The position numbers and the translations under genes are program-made. 35,993 nucleotides of DNA from Actinomycetes bacterium (lineage in GTDB: Bacteria; Actinomycetota; Actinomycetes; S36-B12), in NCBI GenBank assembly GCA_014190275.1, contig BJGE01000016.1, forward strand, positions 1 to 35,993, read 5' to 3'. The notes under the pieces are model-generated. The model was not told the DNA's origin. It saw only the letters and a list, made by a program, of their open reading frames with translations, and searched no databases. This document shows positions 8,561 to 21,903 of this stretch, in pieces (the first letter of the stretch is position 1; every line of letters begins with the position of its first letter).

Positions 8561-8926
8561 TCAGTCGAGCTGGCCGAGTGCTCGCAACCGGGCCCGGCCA
8601 CGAGCCGCGGTGCTGGGATCCTCCGACCCAGCGTCGGCTCGGGCTAAGTCAGCGTTGATTTCTGATTCAAACTCGGCCGACTCCGCCAAAATCGTCACCC
8701 CCGCCTCGGTGACCGAGAGATAACCCCCGTCCACCGCGATACGCAGGTCCTCTTCACCCTCTCGCTCCACCCGGACCATCGCATCGTCGACCAGTTTCGC
8801 TACGAGCGGGATATGCCTCGGCAGAATCCCGATATCGCCCGATGTGGTTCGAGTGAACAGAAAGGTAGCCTTACCCGACCAGATTTTGCGTTCGACAGCG
8901 ACGATCGTTACATCCAATTCAGCCAT
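8561..8926 (-). CDS. atpC: ATP synthase epsilon subunit
   Basis: This is a 121-residue F1 central-stalk subunit with the beta-sandwich N-terminal domain ([19 protein letters not shown], then [13 protein letters not shown]). The short C-terminal helical region ends [11 protein letters not shown]. The length equals the mycobacterial epsilon as I recall it and is shorter than the roughly 138 residues of E. coli, so the C-terminal helices are reduced. It is the last gene of the atp operon, 33 bases after atpD, with only a weak ribosome-binding site. In mycobacteria a DUF2550 gene usually follows atpC; none is present here, and the adenosyltransferase converges on it instead. Confidence 0.95.
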   Translation of the reverse strand: MAELDVTIVAVERKIWSGKATFLFTRTTSGDIGILPRHIPLVAKLVDDAMVRVEREGEEDLRIAVDGGYLSVTEAGVTILAESAEFESEINADLARADAGSEDPSTAARGRARLRALGQLD

Positions 8927-8959
8927 CGCACACCAACTCTCGACTCAGGTAGGTCCACA

Positions 8960-10438
<1,479 letters not shown>

Positions 10439-11361
10439 CTATCGGACGGCATCGGCTAGGGCGTTCGCCCCACCGACAATTTCGCTTATTTCTTGGGTAA
10501 TTTGGGCCTGACGCTCGCGGTTGGACATCAAAGTGAGCGCCTTAATGAGATCATCCGCGTTGTCAGTGGCCGCCTTCATCGCCCGTCGACGAGATGCCGA
10601 CTCTGATGCGGCAGATTCGAGCAATGCCGAGAAAATGCGGGTAGCCACATATCGTGGCAGGAGCGATTCGAAAAGGGTGTTGGCATCGGGTTCGAAGGAG
10701 AACAAGGTCGCCGGACCGTGGTCCTCTTCAACGTACTCCACCTCCATCGGCGCAATCCGTCGAGCATCTGCGGTCTGGGACAGCATCGAGCGGAACTCCG
10801 TGAAGACGATATGCAACTCATCTACCCCAAGGATGCCGTCGGCACCCGGGTCGTCTCCATCGTCGTCCGCCCCGGCAACAAAGGCCTCAACCAATGAGTC
10901 GGCAACCTCCTGAGCATTCTCATAGGTTGGCCGCTCGGAGATCCCCACCCAAGAACGCGTTATTGCCCAATTGCGAAAACTAAAATAGCCCAGCGCTTTA
11001 CGCCCGATCACATAGATGACGGGGGTCTTACCTTCCTGGCGGAGCAGCGAGATCAACTCCTCCGCTAGCCTAAGGACGTTCGCGTTATAGCCGCCACATA
11101 GGCCCCGGTCTGAAGTCACCACCAGCACCCCGGCACGCTTGGGGTTCTCCCTGGGTACGAGCAGCGGGTGATCAAGTGCTGCCTCGGAGGCCAGATCGGT
11201 CAACATATTGGTGATCTCAACCGAGTAGGGGCGCGCCGCCTGTACCCGGGCCTGCGCCTTGGCGATTCGCGATGTGGCGATCAACTCTTGGGCTTTGGTG
11301 ATTTTTTTAATGGACTCCGCTGAGCGAATTCGCCCGCGAAGTTCTCGCAATGTGGCTGCCA

Positions 11362-11362
<1 letters not shown>
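10439..11362 (-). CDS. atpG: ATP synthase gamma subunit with mycobacterial-type loop
   Basis: This is the central rotor shaft of F1, 307 residues. It has the N-terminal coiled-coil helix ([19 protein letters not shown]) and the matching C-terminal helix ([20 protein letters not shown]). An acidic insertion at about residues 164-179 ([13 protein letters not shown]) sits where mycobacterial gamma carries its extra loop, which structural work has linked to regulation of the enzyme. The start ATG overlaps the atpA stop by one base (TAATG), which supports this start and translational coupling. Confidence 0.97.
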
Positions 11363-13008
<1,646 letters not shown>

Positions 13009-13088
13009 GTTGCTCGTCTTCCTCTTCGTCCTAGTAGTTGGCCTATTAGGAACCGTTTATTGGCTGGCTTCATCTAATCGGGTAGCTA

Positions 13089-14423
13089 TTAATTGGGTAG
13101 TTTCATCGCTGCTGTGGCCAGCCGCGAAGACAGCGTTCCATCTATCACTTCATCTCCAACGGTGACCGCGAGGCCTCCCAGCAGCCTAGGGTCGATTACT
13201 TGGTGCACTGACACGGGGTGGTGGTAAATGCGCTTTAGTAACTCGGTGAGACGAAGCCGCTGGGCATCGGTTAAGTCAGCCGCGGCGCTAACCTCAGCGA
13301 CGATCTCACCCCGGCGGGCCACGGCAAGTTGGGCTAGTTCAAGCACCGCTTCGTCGGCTCGGCCACCGTGAAGTAGGTCCACGGTCTGGGCGAGCAGCGC
13401 CTTGGTGGTGTGGTTGACACCACTATCGGCCGCCAAGATCGAATCCAGTAACTCAACCCGGCCGGAGGTCGACTCTTGGTAGTCGCTCAACAAAGAGGTC
13501 AGCCGCGGCTGAGCTGCTAGCACGCGCCCAAAACGAAACAGTTGCTCGGCTACTTCATCCACCTGGTGCTCACGCGCTGCCCGCTCGAGCAGACCCAACC
13601 TAGCCAGGTATTGAACGCAGTCGACGAAATCACTGGATGCGGACCAGCGCGCTGTCACCGCGGTACCCAAGACGGCAAGCGCCACCGTACCCACCTGGCT
13701 GGCCAACAACCGGCGCAGTAGTTCCTGCTTGGCAGCCTCGGTACCGCCGGCCTCCCCGAGGTGGCGGGCCAAAACCGGCTCCTGCACCAATAATGTGTAA
13801 ACGGCCGCCAGCTCAGCGGCGAACTGCGAAAGCTCGCCAACCGCAAGGGGCACTACTAATTCATTGAAACTAGCCACCACGGCCGCCTGTGCATCACGGC
13901 TAGCCGGACGCAGGTCGGTGCGACCGACCTCCGGCGCTAGCGGCGCCGGGGCCATCTCTTCAAGTTCATCAAGGAACCGGTCAACGGTGCCTGCAAGCTC
14001 AACCGGATCAGCTACATAAGCCCTGACAATTTCACCCGCCCGCCCAAGGGCCTCGGCACCAAGTTCACCGCGCAATTCTCGGACGAGTTGTGATCGCATT
14101 AGCAGGACCTGCTGTTCGCCCTGCACTGCGATTCGCTCGGCTTCAACCCCACCTTGAATTCTTAGTTGTTCGGTGATGCGAATCGAATCCGAGGCAGCCT
14201 CATCAATGATATGGCTGGCCTCAAGCCGCCCCTCCTCCACTCGCTGAGTACGAAAGAGGTCGGCATCGGTCAGGCGCTTGGCCGCCGTGGCGCTTTCCTC
14301 GAGTTCGGCGAGCACCTCGGCCTGCCGCTCGGCCATGAGTTTGCGAACCGGTGGGACTACGTACTTCATCATGATCAGCACAATCACTACGAAGCCAATT
14401 AGTTGTCCGATGAACGTAGCCAT
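13089..14423 (-). CDS. atpH: fused ATP synthase b-delta subunit
   Basis: This 444-residue protein joins a b-type peripheral-stalk subunit to the delta subunit. Residues 1-25 form a membrane helix (FIGQLIGFVVIVLIMMKYVV), and 27-155 are a charged helical b domain. A Pro-rich hinge (APAPLAPEVG) at about 158-167 leads to the delta domain at about 171-444, which includes the enlarged actinobacterial form. Usual delta subunits are about 180 residues, or about 270 in actinobacteria. With the separate AtpF this gives a b/b-delta stalk as in mycobacteria, where AtpH has the same architecture and a similar length. The ATG overlaps the atpF stop by one base. Confidence 0.96.
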   Translation of the reverse strand: MATFIGQLIGFVVIVLIMMKYVVPPVRKLMAERQAEVLAELEESATAAKRLTDADLFRTQRVEEGRLEASHIIDEAASDSIRITEQLRIQGGVEAERIAVQGEQQVLLMRSQLVRELRGELGAEALGRAGEIVRAYVADPVELAGTVDRFLDELEEMAPAPLAPEVGRTDLRPASRDAQAAVVASFNELVVPLAVGELSQFAAELAAVYTLLVQEPVLARHLGEAGGTEAAKQELLRRLLASQVGTVALAVLGTAVTARWSASSDFVDCVQYLARLGLLERAAREHQVDEVAEQLFRFGRVLAAQPRLTSLLSDYQESTSGRVELLDSILAADSGVNHTTKALLAQTVDLLHGGRADEAVLELAQLAVARRGEIVAEVSAAADLTDAQRLRLTELLKRIYHHPVSVHQVIDPRLLGGLAVTVGDEVIDGTLSSRLATAAMKLPN

Positions 14424-14920
14424 TAACGACCACCGTCCACACCGATAATCCGGTTAGCCAGCGTCAAGGACAAGTTTTCGACCGAGGCATTAAGAGTTGG
14501 AGCGAGGCCATCGCCCTCGACCTTGAGGCTCTCACTCGCCTGCCGCAATTTCTCTGCCACTTTTTCGTTAGCCGCTGCGCGAAACTCATCGGCGACTTGG
14601 CGACCCTCGGCTCTTGCCTGGTCACGAATCCCGCCGGCCTGGGTTCGTGCCGAAGTCAGTTCCTGCTTGAACTCCGACTCAGCAGCAGCATCTTGTTCGG
14701 CCGCCCGACGGTTGTCGAGTGTGGTCTGGGCCACTAACCGGTCACGCTCGTCGAGCACTTTTTGGACCGGTTGCACTACGAACTTGGCGATCACGCCAAA
14801 GACAATTAGAAAGATCGCCAAAATGAAGAAGAAGGTACCGTTCGGGACTAGGAAGTTGGTGGTGCCAGCTTCAGCCTCAGTCGCTAAAACGGTCGCGCCG
14901 GAAATCACTGCTACACCCAT
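14423..14920 (-). CDS. atpF: ATP synthase b subunit
   Basis: This is the membrane-anchored b subunit of the peripheral stalk, 165 residues. A short N-terminal segment of about 25 residues is followed by one membrane helix (FFFILAIFLIVFGVIAKFVV) and a long charged helix (VLDERDRLVAQTTLDNRRAAEQ) reaching the C-terminus. It pairs with the b part of the fused AtpH. It starts nine bases after the atpE stop without a clear Shine-Dalgarno, so coupling to atpE translation is likely. Confidence 0.96.
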   Translation of the reverse strand: MGVAVISGATVLATEAEAGTTNFLVPNGTFFFILAIFLIVFGVIAKFVVQPVQKVLDERDRLVAQTTLDNRRAAEQDAAAESEFKQELTSARTQAGGIRDQARAEGRQVADEFRAAANEKVAEKLRQASESLKVEGDGLAPTLNASVENLSLTLANRIIGVDGGR

Positions 14921-14929
14921 TGCGAATCG

Positions 14930-15223
<294 letters not shown>

Positions 15224-15258
15224 CTAGCATTTTTAGCTGGGAGCTGGGTCGTCATAGC

Positions 15259-16014
15259 CTAGTGGTGTGCATCTTGGGTCTCGGTTGCCTGGCTGAAGTA
15301 GAGAATTGTCAATAGCGCGAAGATGAACGCTTGGATCAAGCCCACAAAAAGATCAAATGTCTTCCAGATTGCATTCGGTGCCCACATGATGTAGGTCGGA
15401 AGCAGGGCGATCAAGCCCACCATTATCACCCCGGCGAAAATATTCCCGAAGAGCCGCAGTGACAGGGAAATTGGTTTGGCGATCTCCTCGACAAGATTGA
15501 TTGGCGCCAAGAAGGCAACGTGTCCCTTCGCCACCTTGATCGGGTAGCCGATGATGCCACTGCGCCGGAAGCCCGCCGTGTGGTAGCAGATGAAAACTAG
15601 GAGCGCGAGGGCCAGCACGAAGTTGATATCTGAAGCTGGTGGTTTGAGCAACTCCATCGTGGTTCCCTCGGCTGACGTGAACTGCAGGGGCAACACCGAA
15701 ATCCAATTCGCTACCAGAATGAACACAAATAGGCTCACCACCAACGGCAGCACAAAGGGAGCAAGTGAAAGGCCCATTGATGATTGGACCTGCCCTCTCA
15801 TCTGGACGGTGATGCCCTCCCAGAACAACTGCACACCACTTGGTACTCCGGTCGAGGTGACCTTGGCGCGAAGAATGAAGGCGAGCACGAGGGTAACGGC
15901 AGCCGCCACCAAGGTCGCATAGATCGTGTCGGTGTTCACTGTCATGCCAAGCCAATTCGCCGTGGTGTGGTGCCCGACCTCGATCGAAGTCACCGGCAAT
16001 ACTGCGCTGACCAT
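15259..16014 (-). CDS. atpB: ATP synthase a subunit
   Basis: This is the membrane stator subunit forming the proton half-channels, about 251 residues with five to six membrane helices. The essential Arg lies in [13 protein letters not shown] at about residue 187, followed by the C-terminal helix [15 protein letters not shown]. Two starts are possible. A GTG at 16020 overlaps the atpI stop, but its AGGAGG is only two bases away. The ATG at 16014 has that same AGGAGG (16023-16028) at eight bases and is preferred. An 80-base gap separates it from atpE. Confidence 0.96.
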   Translation of the reverse strand: MVSAVLPVTSIEVGHHTTANWLGMTVNTDTIYATLVAAAVTLVLAFILRAKVTSTGVPSGVQLFWEGITVQMRGQVQSSMGLSLAPFVLPLVVSLFVFILVANWISVLPLQFTSAEGTTMELLKPPASDINFVLALALLVFICYHTAGFRRSGIIGYPIKVAKGHVAFLAPINLVEEIAKPISLSLRLFGNIFAGVIMVGLIALLPTYIMWAPNAIWKTFDLFVGLIQAFIFALLTILYFSQATETQDAHH

Positions 16015-16019
16015 CGTCA

Positions 16020-16508
16020 CTACCTCCTCGCCTCAGGTTCTGAGCCCGTGGCGATGCTCTCTGGTTGGTTAGGGTCCGGATCCAAGTTTTGGGTCGGGTC
16101 ACCTTTGCGAAGCTTGCGCCAAACTGGAATTACAGTACTAAGTACGAGGACGACCTGGAACAGCGCTATTCCAAATAGCACCCCGAACCCAAACGGTCGA
16201 AATACGAAGGCAATGATCAGCGCGATAACTGTGATTACAAGGAGTCTGGTGGCGGAGTTCAGCGCCATTCCACGCTTGAGCGGATGGTCTTTAGCGGTGA
16301 TCGTCGCCACCGACCAACTCACCACCTGGGCATTTAGCAGACCCAAGGCCAGGCCAATTGCGAAGAAAACCCCGAACATGACCGCACCCGCTAGCGCCGC
16401 CAACACGATCGCGAGGGCACTTATTGCGACACAGAATAAGGCGAGGCGCAATGGCCGGAAAACCAATGACGGCAGGATAAATGGCGTCTCATCAACCGGC
16501 GACGCCAC
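16020..16508 (-). CDS. atpI: AtpI-like membrane protein of the atp operon
   Basis: This 162-residue protein has four predicted membrane helices (about residues 20-38, 40-60, 92-108 and 109-130) and a polar, Pro/Asp/Glu-rich tail. Position and topology match AtpI-type proteins (Rv1303 in mycobacteria), thought to help c-ring assembly; sequence conservation in the family is low, so position carries much of the assignment. The GTG at 16508 has GGAGG four bases upstream. Its stop abuts the atpB start region. Confidence 0.85.
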   Translation of the reverse strand: MASPVDETPFILPSLVFRPLRLALFCVAISALAIVLAALAGAVMFGVFFAIGLALGLLNAQVVSWSVATITAKDHPLKRGMALNSATRLLVITVIALIIAFVFRPFGFGVLFGIALFQVVLVLSTVIPVWRKLRKGDPTQNLDPDPNQPESIATGSEPEARR

Positions 16509-16600
16509 TATTCCTCCCGCGATGTTGGCGGCCAGACTTCACTTTCGGATAACCGCGGGCGAAACGCTACCACGAAACCTCAGGCGGACACTCGCGGCCT

Positions 16601-16606
16601 AGCCTA
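16601..16606 (-). promoter_or_regulatory. candidate -10 for the atp operon
   Basis: The 108-base gap between wecA and atpI contains TAGGCT (16606-16601) and a second candidate TAGCGT (16569-16564), both of -10 type. Neither has a clear -35. An atp promoter in this gap is plausible, but the choice between them is uncertain. Confidence 0.25.
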
Positions 16607-16616
16607 AATCCCAGGG

Positions 16617-17738
16617 CTAACCGCGGGTGCCACTGCGCAGGTGGCGAACGGCCGGGGCCGGGGCCGCAGGTGGGCGGCGCACCACATATATCAACAAGCC
16701 CAGGCCGACCACGAATCCACCGAGGGCATAGGGCACCGGCACAAAGGCGATCGCCACCGCGGTGCCTGCGACCAACGCGGTCCAGGCGTACATGATCAAG
16801 ACGGCTCGGGCTTGGGAGTGCCCCATCTCTAGGAGTCGGTGATGCAGGTGCTGCTTATCGGGGGCAAAGGGATTACGCCCGGCACGCGTGCGGCGCACCA
16901 CCGCCAAAAGCAGATCTACTAGCGGGATCGCCATGACCGCGACCGGGAGCAAGATTGGTAACAAAGTCGGGATGATCGTGGGGCCGGCCAGCGAGCTTGG
17001 ATCGACCTGACCCGACAACGTAATAGTGCTTGCCGCCAACAGCAGACCCAGCATCATCGAACCGGTATCGCCCATGAAGATGCGAGCCCGGTAGACGTTA
17101 TGCGGCAGGAATCCAAAACACATACCAACTAGAAGGACGGAGACCAAGGTGGCCAACGTAGCGCGCTCTACCCCGAGCACCACCGAGAGCAGATACGAAT
17201 AGGCGAAGAACGCCCCGGCTGCCACGGCGACAATGCCGGCGGCTAGACCGTCAAGGCCATCGATGAAGTTGATGGCATTTATGCTGATCAAAACAATCAA
17301 TACGGTAAACAGCACACTTGTTAGCGGGTCAAGAACGAAAGTGCCACCTATCGGGAGCCAGATCACCGCAATTCCTTGGAATGCCATCACCCCTGCGGCC
17401 AATACCTGACCGGCCAACTTAATCGGCGCGTCCAGCCCCCACTTATCGTCGACGATACCGAGCAAAACAATTATCGTCACTCCCGACAGGAGAGCTAGCG
17501 GTGCGCTGCCCGTTTCAAATACCGAACCCATCATGGGTAACTTGCTGGCCAACAACAGGCCGGTTAGAAGGCCAAGCATCATCGCGATACCACCCAGGCG
17601 TGGCGTGGATTCTGCGTGCACATCGCGATCGCGCACCTCGGCCACAAACCCGAGTCGAATCGCAAACCTTTCCACCAGCGGAGTGGTCAGATAGGTGACC
17701 GCGGCGGCGGCGAGTAAACACAAAAGATATTCGCGCAC
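16617..17738 (-). CDS. wecA: undecaprenyl-P GlcNAc-1-phosphate transferase (WecA/Rfe type)
   Basis: This polytopic membrane enzyme of the MraY/WecA family, 373 residues with about ten helices, attaches a sugar-1-phosphate to a polyprenyl-phosphate carrier. In mycobacteria the syntenic WecA (Rv1302) starts arabinogalactan linker synthesis. Family motifs are the DD-type region GIVDDKWGLDA, NFIDGLDGLAAG, GDTGSMMLG and the His-rich HLHHRLLEMGHSQ cytosolic loop. The GTG start at 17738 is followed directly by a membrane helix and has GGGGAGGGG upstream. It lies 44 bases after glyA. The exact acceptor polymer in this organism is unknown. Confidence 0.9.
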   Translation of the reverse strand: MREYLLCLLAAAAVTYLTTPLVERFAIRLGFVAEVRDRDVHAESTPRLGGIAMMLGLLTGLLLASKLPMMGSVFETGSAPLALLSGVTIIVLLGIVDDKWGLDAPIKLAGQVLAAGVMAFQGIAVIWLPIGGTFVLDPLTSVLFTVLIVLISINAINFIDGLDGLAAGIVAVAAGAFFAYSYLLSVVLGVERATLATLVSVLLVGMCFGFLPHNVYRARIFMGDTGSMMLGLLLAASTITLSGQVDPSSLAGPTIIPTLLPILLPVAVMAIPLVDLLLAVVRRTRAGRNPFAPDKQHLHHRLLEMGHSQARAVLIMYAWTALVAGTAVAIAFVPVPYALGGFVVGLGLLIYVVRRPPAAPAPAVRHLRSGTRG

Positions 17739-17782
17739 AGCCCCTCCCCTTCGTCAACCGCCTTGAATTACCCGGCCACCTG

Positions 17783-19045
17783 CTAACCCTGCGGGTAGGC
17801 CGGGTGTCTGGTAACCAGTTCGAGAACATCACCGGCAACAGCACCCGAGGTCGCGGGCTCTCGCACAGCGCGGCCGATTAAGGAGGCGATCTCTTTCATA
17901 TTGCCCTCTTCCATCCCCTGCGTGGTGACCGCGGGAGTCCCCACTCGAATACCCGAGCCGACCGAAGGTGGTTGGGGATCGTAGGGAATTGCATTTTTAT
18001 TGAGGGTTATTCGAGCCGCATCACAGCGAACTTCCGCATCGGACCCGGTCACACCGAGGGGCTGCAGGTCAATAAGTGCCAGATGGGTGTCGGTGCCACC
18101 ACTGACCGGTCGCATCCCTTCGGCCGCCAAACCCTCGGCTAGGGCCTGGGCATTGACGATTACCTGCTTGGCGTAGTGCTGATAAGCCGGAGTGGCTGCC
18201 TCTTTCAATGCCACCGCCTTCGCGGCTACCGCATGCATCAGCGGGCCCCCTTGCATCATCGGGAAAACAGCCTTGTCAATGGCCGCCGCATGCTCCGCCT
18301 TGCACAAGATCATGCCGCCTCGTGGGCCGCGCAGTACTTTGTGGGTGGTGAAAGTCACAACATCAGCAAATGGCACGGGGCTGGGTATCGCCTTACCCGC
18401 GACTAACCCGATGAAATGGGCAGCGTCCACCATCAAGATTGCGCCCACCTCGTCGGCGATGGACCGAAAAGCTGCAAAATCAATAAGCCGCGGATACGCG
18501 GTAGCACCACAGATGATCATCTTCGGCCGGTGCTCAACAGCCAGTGAGCGCACCTCGTCGTAATCAATTAACTCGGTGTCCTTGCGCACCCCATACGAAA
18601 TGATGTTGAACCACTTACCGGAAAAATTGACTTTGGAACCGTGGGTCAGGTGACCACCATGGGGCAAACTCATGGCGAGCACGGTGTCGCCGGGCATTAC
18701 GAAGGCTCCGTAAGCCGCGATATTAGCGCTGGCACCACTATGGGGCTGGAGATTGGCATGATCGGCGCCAAAGAGTTCCTTGGCCCGAGCGATGCCGATT
18801 TCCTCGGCCACATCGACTTCGGCACAGCCACCGTAATACCGACGGCCCGGGTAACCCTCAGCGTATTTATTGCTCAGCGTGGACCCGAGGGCCGCCAGGA
18901 CAGCGGGTGAGGTGAAATTCTCACTCGCAATTAATTGCAGGCCACTGCGCAGGCGGTCAAGCTCGGCGAGGACCACCCCCGCGATTTGTGGATCCTCGGT
19001 GGCCAAGGAGTCGAAATCCGGCCCCCAAAATGGCGTGTTGCTCAT
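17783..19045 (-). CDS. glyA: serine hydroxymethyltransferase
   Basis: This PLP enzyme converts serine and tetrahydrofolate to glycine and methylene-tetrahydrofolate, the main one-carbon source. At 420 residues it has family length. Key features are LIASENFTS (38-46), YAEGYPGRRYYGG (61-73), MVDAAHF for cofactor contacts and the PLP lysine Lys236 in TTHKVLRGPRGG. AGGGAG lies five bases before the ATG. Its position between tsaC-like and wecA is not the mycobacterial arrangement I recall (Rv1301-Rv1302), so glyA is a lineage-specific insertion or retention. Confidence 0.97.
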   Translation of the reverse strand: MSNTPFWGPDFDSLATEDPQIAGVVLAELDRLRSGLQLIASENFTSPAVLAALGSTLSNKYAEGYPGRRYYGGCAEVDVAEEIGIARAKELFGADHANLQPHSGASANIAAYGAFVMPGDTVLAMSLPHGGHLTHGSKVNFSGKWFNIISYGVRKDTELIDYDEVRSLAVEHRPKMIICGATAYPRLIDFAAFRSIADEVGAILMVDAAHFIGLVAGKAIPSPVPFADVVTFTTHKVLRGPRGGMILCKAEHAAAIDKAVFPMMQGGPLMHAVAAKAVALKEAATPAYQHYAKQVIVNAQALAEGLAAEGMRPVSGGTDTHLALIDLQPLGVTGSDAEVRCDAARITLNKNAIPYDPQPPSVGSGIRVGTPAVTTQGMEEGNMKEIASLIGRAVREPATSGAVAGDVLELVTRHPAYPQG

Positions 19046-19093
19046 CGAACTCCCTAATCGTTGGTGGGCCCACTCTACGCGCTGCCGTCTTAA

Positions 19094-19795
19094 CTACCCC
19101 GGCACCGAGCCCGCCGTTGTATCTACTAAATCCGGGCAAATCACCTGCAGTTCGGTTACCGTGACCGCCCCGGCCCGCACTAGTTCTGGGACCGGCCCCC
19201 GCAGATCCACCACCGTACTGCTCATGGCGCCCGAGCGCTCCCCGGCGCCCGTGGTCAGCTCCCCTAGGTCGCCAACATCTAGGGCGAGCACCAGCGCCTC
19301 CCCAAATTGCGCCACCGCGTCGTCAACCGTGGTGGCGGCGGGCATCCCGGCTACATTCGCCCCGGTAACAGCTAGTGGGCCGGTCGCTCGCAGTAGCTCA
19401 AGGAGCAGTGGGTGTAGCGGCATTCGAGCCGCCAGCGGCGCGTCCCGCGGCATCTCCCAGGCCAAGGTGGATTGCGGTTCGAAGAGCAGGGTCAACAATC
19501 CGGGCCAGAAGTTCGCCATTAGGGCCCGGGCGGCGGGCAACCCAACGTGCACCGCCAAGCCACTCATCGTCGCCGCCCCAGGAACCATGATCGGCACCGG
19601 TATCTGATTGGACTGGCCCTTGGCCATGCGCAGGGCGGCCACCCCTCGGGTACTGAAGGGGTCGGTCGCCAAGGCATAGACACTCTCGGTTGGGACCAAG
19701 ATCAAATCACCGCGTCGCGCTGCTGAAGTTGCCGCACTCAGCGCACGCGGACGATCCGGGTAATCGGCGCTCGATCCGCAAGCCAGCCGTAACAT
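19094..19795 (-). CDS. tsaC: TsaC/Sua5-family protein, altered signature residues
   Basis: The family makes threonylcarbamoyl-AMP for the t6A tRNA modification. The 233-residue protein keeps the entry motif LVPTESVYALATDPFS (33-48), the FWPGLLTLLF segment and RMPLHPLLLELLR. The conserved KxR-SxN signature is changed: KGQ at 59-61 (Arg to Gln) and GAN at 145-147 (Ser to Gly). E. coli TsaC has KQR and SAN. Either this is a divergent active enzyme or activity is reduced. Position after prmC matches Rv1301. No second copy is seen in the window, and t6A is normally essential, so activity is likely retained; that is inference. AAGGGGG upstream supports the ATG. Confidence 0.8.
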   Translation of the reverse strand: MLRLACGSSADYPDRPRALSAATSAARRGDLILVPTESVYALATDPFSTRGVAALRMAKGQSNQIPVPIMVPGAATMSGLAVHVGLPAARALMANFWPGLLTLLFEPQSTLAWEMPRDAPLAARMPLHPLLLELLRATGPLAVTGANVAGMPAATTVDDAVAQFGEALVLALDVGDLGELTTGAGERSGAMSSTVVDLRGPVPELVRAGAVTVTELQVICPDLVDTTAGSVPG

Positions 19796-19810
19796 GGCAC
19801 CCCCTTATCT

Positions 19811-20797
19811 TCAGCTAGCTCGACGAGCAATTGTAAATCTCGGCAAACCATTTAGGTCTGAGCGATCCACGACTTCACCCCAAACCGGTTTACCGGTCGG
19901 ACAATTTGTGATTAGCCCTAGTTCCTCGTCGATCACCAGACTCTCGGTGAGTCCGGCAACACCTTTCAACCCCGCGTCAGCGCCCTGGACATCGGCGTGC
20001 TCAACCACCACCCTGCCCCCGGGCTTGCGCAAAATTGCCGCCGTTCGCAGCACCCCGCGCACTACGTCAAGACCATCTGCACCGGCGACAAGTGCCATCT
20101 TGGGCTCATAGTCGCGGACTTCTGGCTCCCTGGGGATCATGTGCACCGGGATATAAGGCGGATTCGAGACGATCACCGAAACCTGACCGGCCAACCGTGC
20201 CAGACTATGTCCAGCGTCAGCGACGCTGGCAGCGTCATCGTGCACCACGTCAACCCGAGATCTGACGGCAATCAATGCCGGCTCCTGCGCCAATAGGTTG
20301 AGCCTGGTCCAGCGCACGGCATCGGGATCGACTTCGACCGCGAATACCATTGCGTCTTCTACTTCAACCCCAAGCGAGAACGCTATGGCTCCGCTACCTG
20401 CACACAAGTCAACCGCGACCCGGTCCGCCGCTGGCAGCTCGCGTAACTCGCGGATACCGGCTTCGACGACTAGTTCGGTTTCGGGACGCGGAATGAAGAC
20501 ACCTGGGCCAACTTGAAGTTCAATGTGGCGAAATGCGGCAACACCCAAAAGGTGTTGCAAGGGCACTCGTGAGATCCTCTTGGTCAGGAACTGCTCAACC
20601 CGCACCCGTTGCTCGGGGGTGACCACATCCTGCAATATCAATCGGTTTCGTGCGACTCCCAATGTGAAAGCGATGATTTGGGCCGCGTCAAAGTTCGGTG
20701 ACGGCACCCCGGCCGCCACTAGGCGTCGCTCAGCATCGATTAGTACGTCACGGACGGTAACCCGCCCGCCGATCGTCTGATCGATCTCCCAGCTCAC
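19811..20797 (-). CDS. prmC: release-factor glutamine methyltransferase PrmC
   Basis: PrmC methylates the Gln of the GGQ motif in release factors using SAM. This is a 328-residue protein: a helical N-terminal recognition domain (about 1-95), then a Rossmann methyltransferase domain with the SAM motif [10 protein letters not shown] (130-139) and the catalytic NPPY (212-215). The GTG start at 20797 overlaps the prfA stop in a GTGA junction, so enzyme and substrate are translationally coupled. It is somewhat longer than E. coli PrmC (277), partly because of about 12 extra N-terminal residues. Confidence 0.95.
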   Translation of the reverse strand: MSWEIDQTIGGRVTVRDVLIDAERRLVAAGVPSPNFDAAQIIAFTLGVARNRLILQDVVTPEQRVRVEQFLTKRISRVPLQHLLGVAAFRHIELQVGPGVFIPRPETELVVEAGIRELRELPAADRVAVDLCAGSGAIAFSLGVEVEDAMVFAVEVDPDAVRWTRLNLLAQEPALIAVRSRVDVVHDDAASVADAGHSLARLAGQVSVIVSNPPYIPVHMIPREPEVRDYEPKMALVAGADGLDVVRGVLRTAAILRKPGGRVVVEHADVQGADAGLKGVAGLTESLVIDEELGLITNCPTGKPVWGEVVDRSDLNGLPRFTIARRAS

Positions 20798-21867
20798 GAG
20801 GGGGTGTCACCCAATCGCACCGCGTTATCCGCCTCCAAGCAGGCGTCAATTACATCGTCAAGGTCGCCGTCAAGGATCTGGTCCAGATTGTGGGACTTGT
20901 AGCCAACCCGATGGTCGGCGAGCCTATTCTCAGGAAAATTAAAAGTACGAATCCGCTCGCTTCGATCAACGGTGCGCACTTGAAGCCTGCGGGCATCAGA
21001 AGCATCTTGTGCAGCCTGCTCCTGCGCGGCAGCCAGCAGCCGAGCCCGCAAGATACGCATGGCTTGTTCACGGTTTTGCAATTGGCTCTTTTCGTTCTGG
21101 CACGAGACCACCACCCCGGTTGGAAGATGGGTAATCCGCACCGCCGAATCGGTCGTATTCACGCTTTGCCCACCGGGGCCCGATGACCGAAACACATCTA
21201 TCCGAAGATCATTCGGGTCGACCACAATGTCGACATCCTCGGCTTCGGGGAACACCAGGACACCCGCGGCGGAGGTGTGTATTCGACCTTGGGATTCAGT
21301 CACCGGCACTCGTTGCACGCGATGAACACCGCCCTCGTATTTAAGGCGCGCGTAAGGCGCATCACCGGGTTCGGGGTTACCCCGCGCCTTGATAGCCAGT
21401 GCTACATCCTTATATCCGCCCAGATCGGATTCAACCGCATCGATAATCTGTGTCGTCCAGCCGCGGCGCTCCGCATAGCGCATATACATGCGAAGTAAGT
21501 CAGCCGCGAAAAGCGCTGATTCCTCGCCGCCCTCCCCCGCCTTTACCTCCAAGATGACATCTTTGTCATCGAGGGGATCACGTGGCAGCAGCAGCCTAGT
21601 TAGCTGCTCCGCCACTGCTTTCTCACGTTCGATCAGACCCGGCAGCTCCTCAGCAAAGGTCTGATCCTCCCCGGCTAGCTCGGTCGCGGCCGCTACATCA
21701 TCAGCGAGTGCCGCCCAGTCCCGATACACGGTGATGATGGGACGCAATTCGGCATACCGACGTCCGTACCGTCTAGCCACCGACTGATCCGCGTGCACTG
21801 CGGGGTCGGCGAGCTTGAGTTCAAGATCGCTGTACTCGGCACTGAGTTCAGCACATGACTCAAACAT
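20794..21867 (-). CDS. prfA: peptide chain release factor 1
   Basis: RF1 recognises UAA and UAG stops and triggers peptide release. It is 357 residues from the ATG at 21867. An in-frame TTG one codon earlier is unlikely because AGGAGG (21872-21877) would then be only one base away; it is four bases from the ATG. The stop-codon-reading PVT tripeptide lies at 188-190 ([16 protein letters not shown]), and the GGQ motif at 232-234 ([12 protein letters not shown]). It is the substrate of the adjacent PrmC. A structured terminator-like element separates it from rpmE. Confidence 0.97.
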   Translation of the reverse strand: MFESCAELSAEYSDLELKLADPAVHADQSVARRYGRRYAELRPIITVYRDWAALADDVAAATELAGEDQTFAEELPGLIEREKAVAEQLTRLLLPRDPLDDKDVILEVKAGEGGEESALFAADLLRMYMRYAERRGWTTQIIDAVESDLGGYKDVALAIKARGNPEPGDAPYARLKYEGGVHRVQRVPVTESQGRIHTSAAGVLVFPEAEDVDIVVDPNDLRIDVFRSSGPGGQSVNTTDSAVRITHLPTGVVVSCQNEKSQLQNREQAMRILRARLLAAAQEQAAQDASDARRLQVRTVDRSERIRTFNFPENRLADHRVGYKSHNLDQILDGDLDDVIDACLEADNAVRLGDTPS

Positions 21868-21903
21868 CAATCCTCCTTCCCCAGTTCACCGGTATTGCCA
21901 AGC

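Noticed and set aside
15353-16102. Long minus-strand frame overlapping atpB and atpI
   Set aside because: The product has no family features, whereas the overlapping atpB frame has all functional residues of the a subunit.
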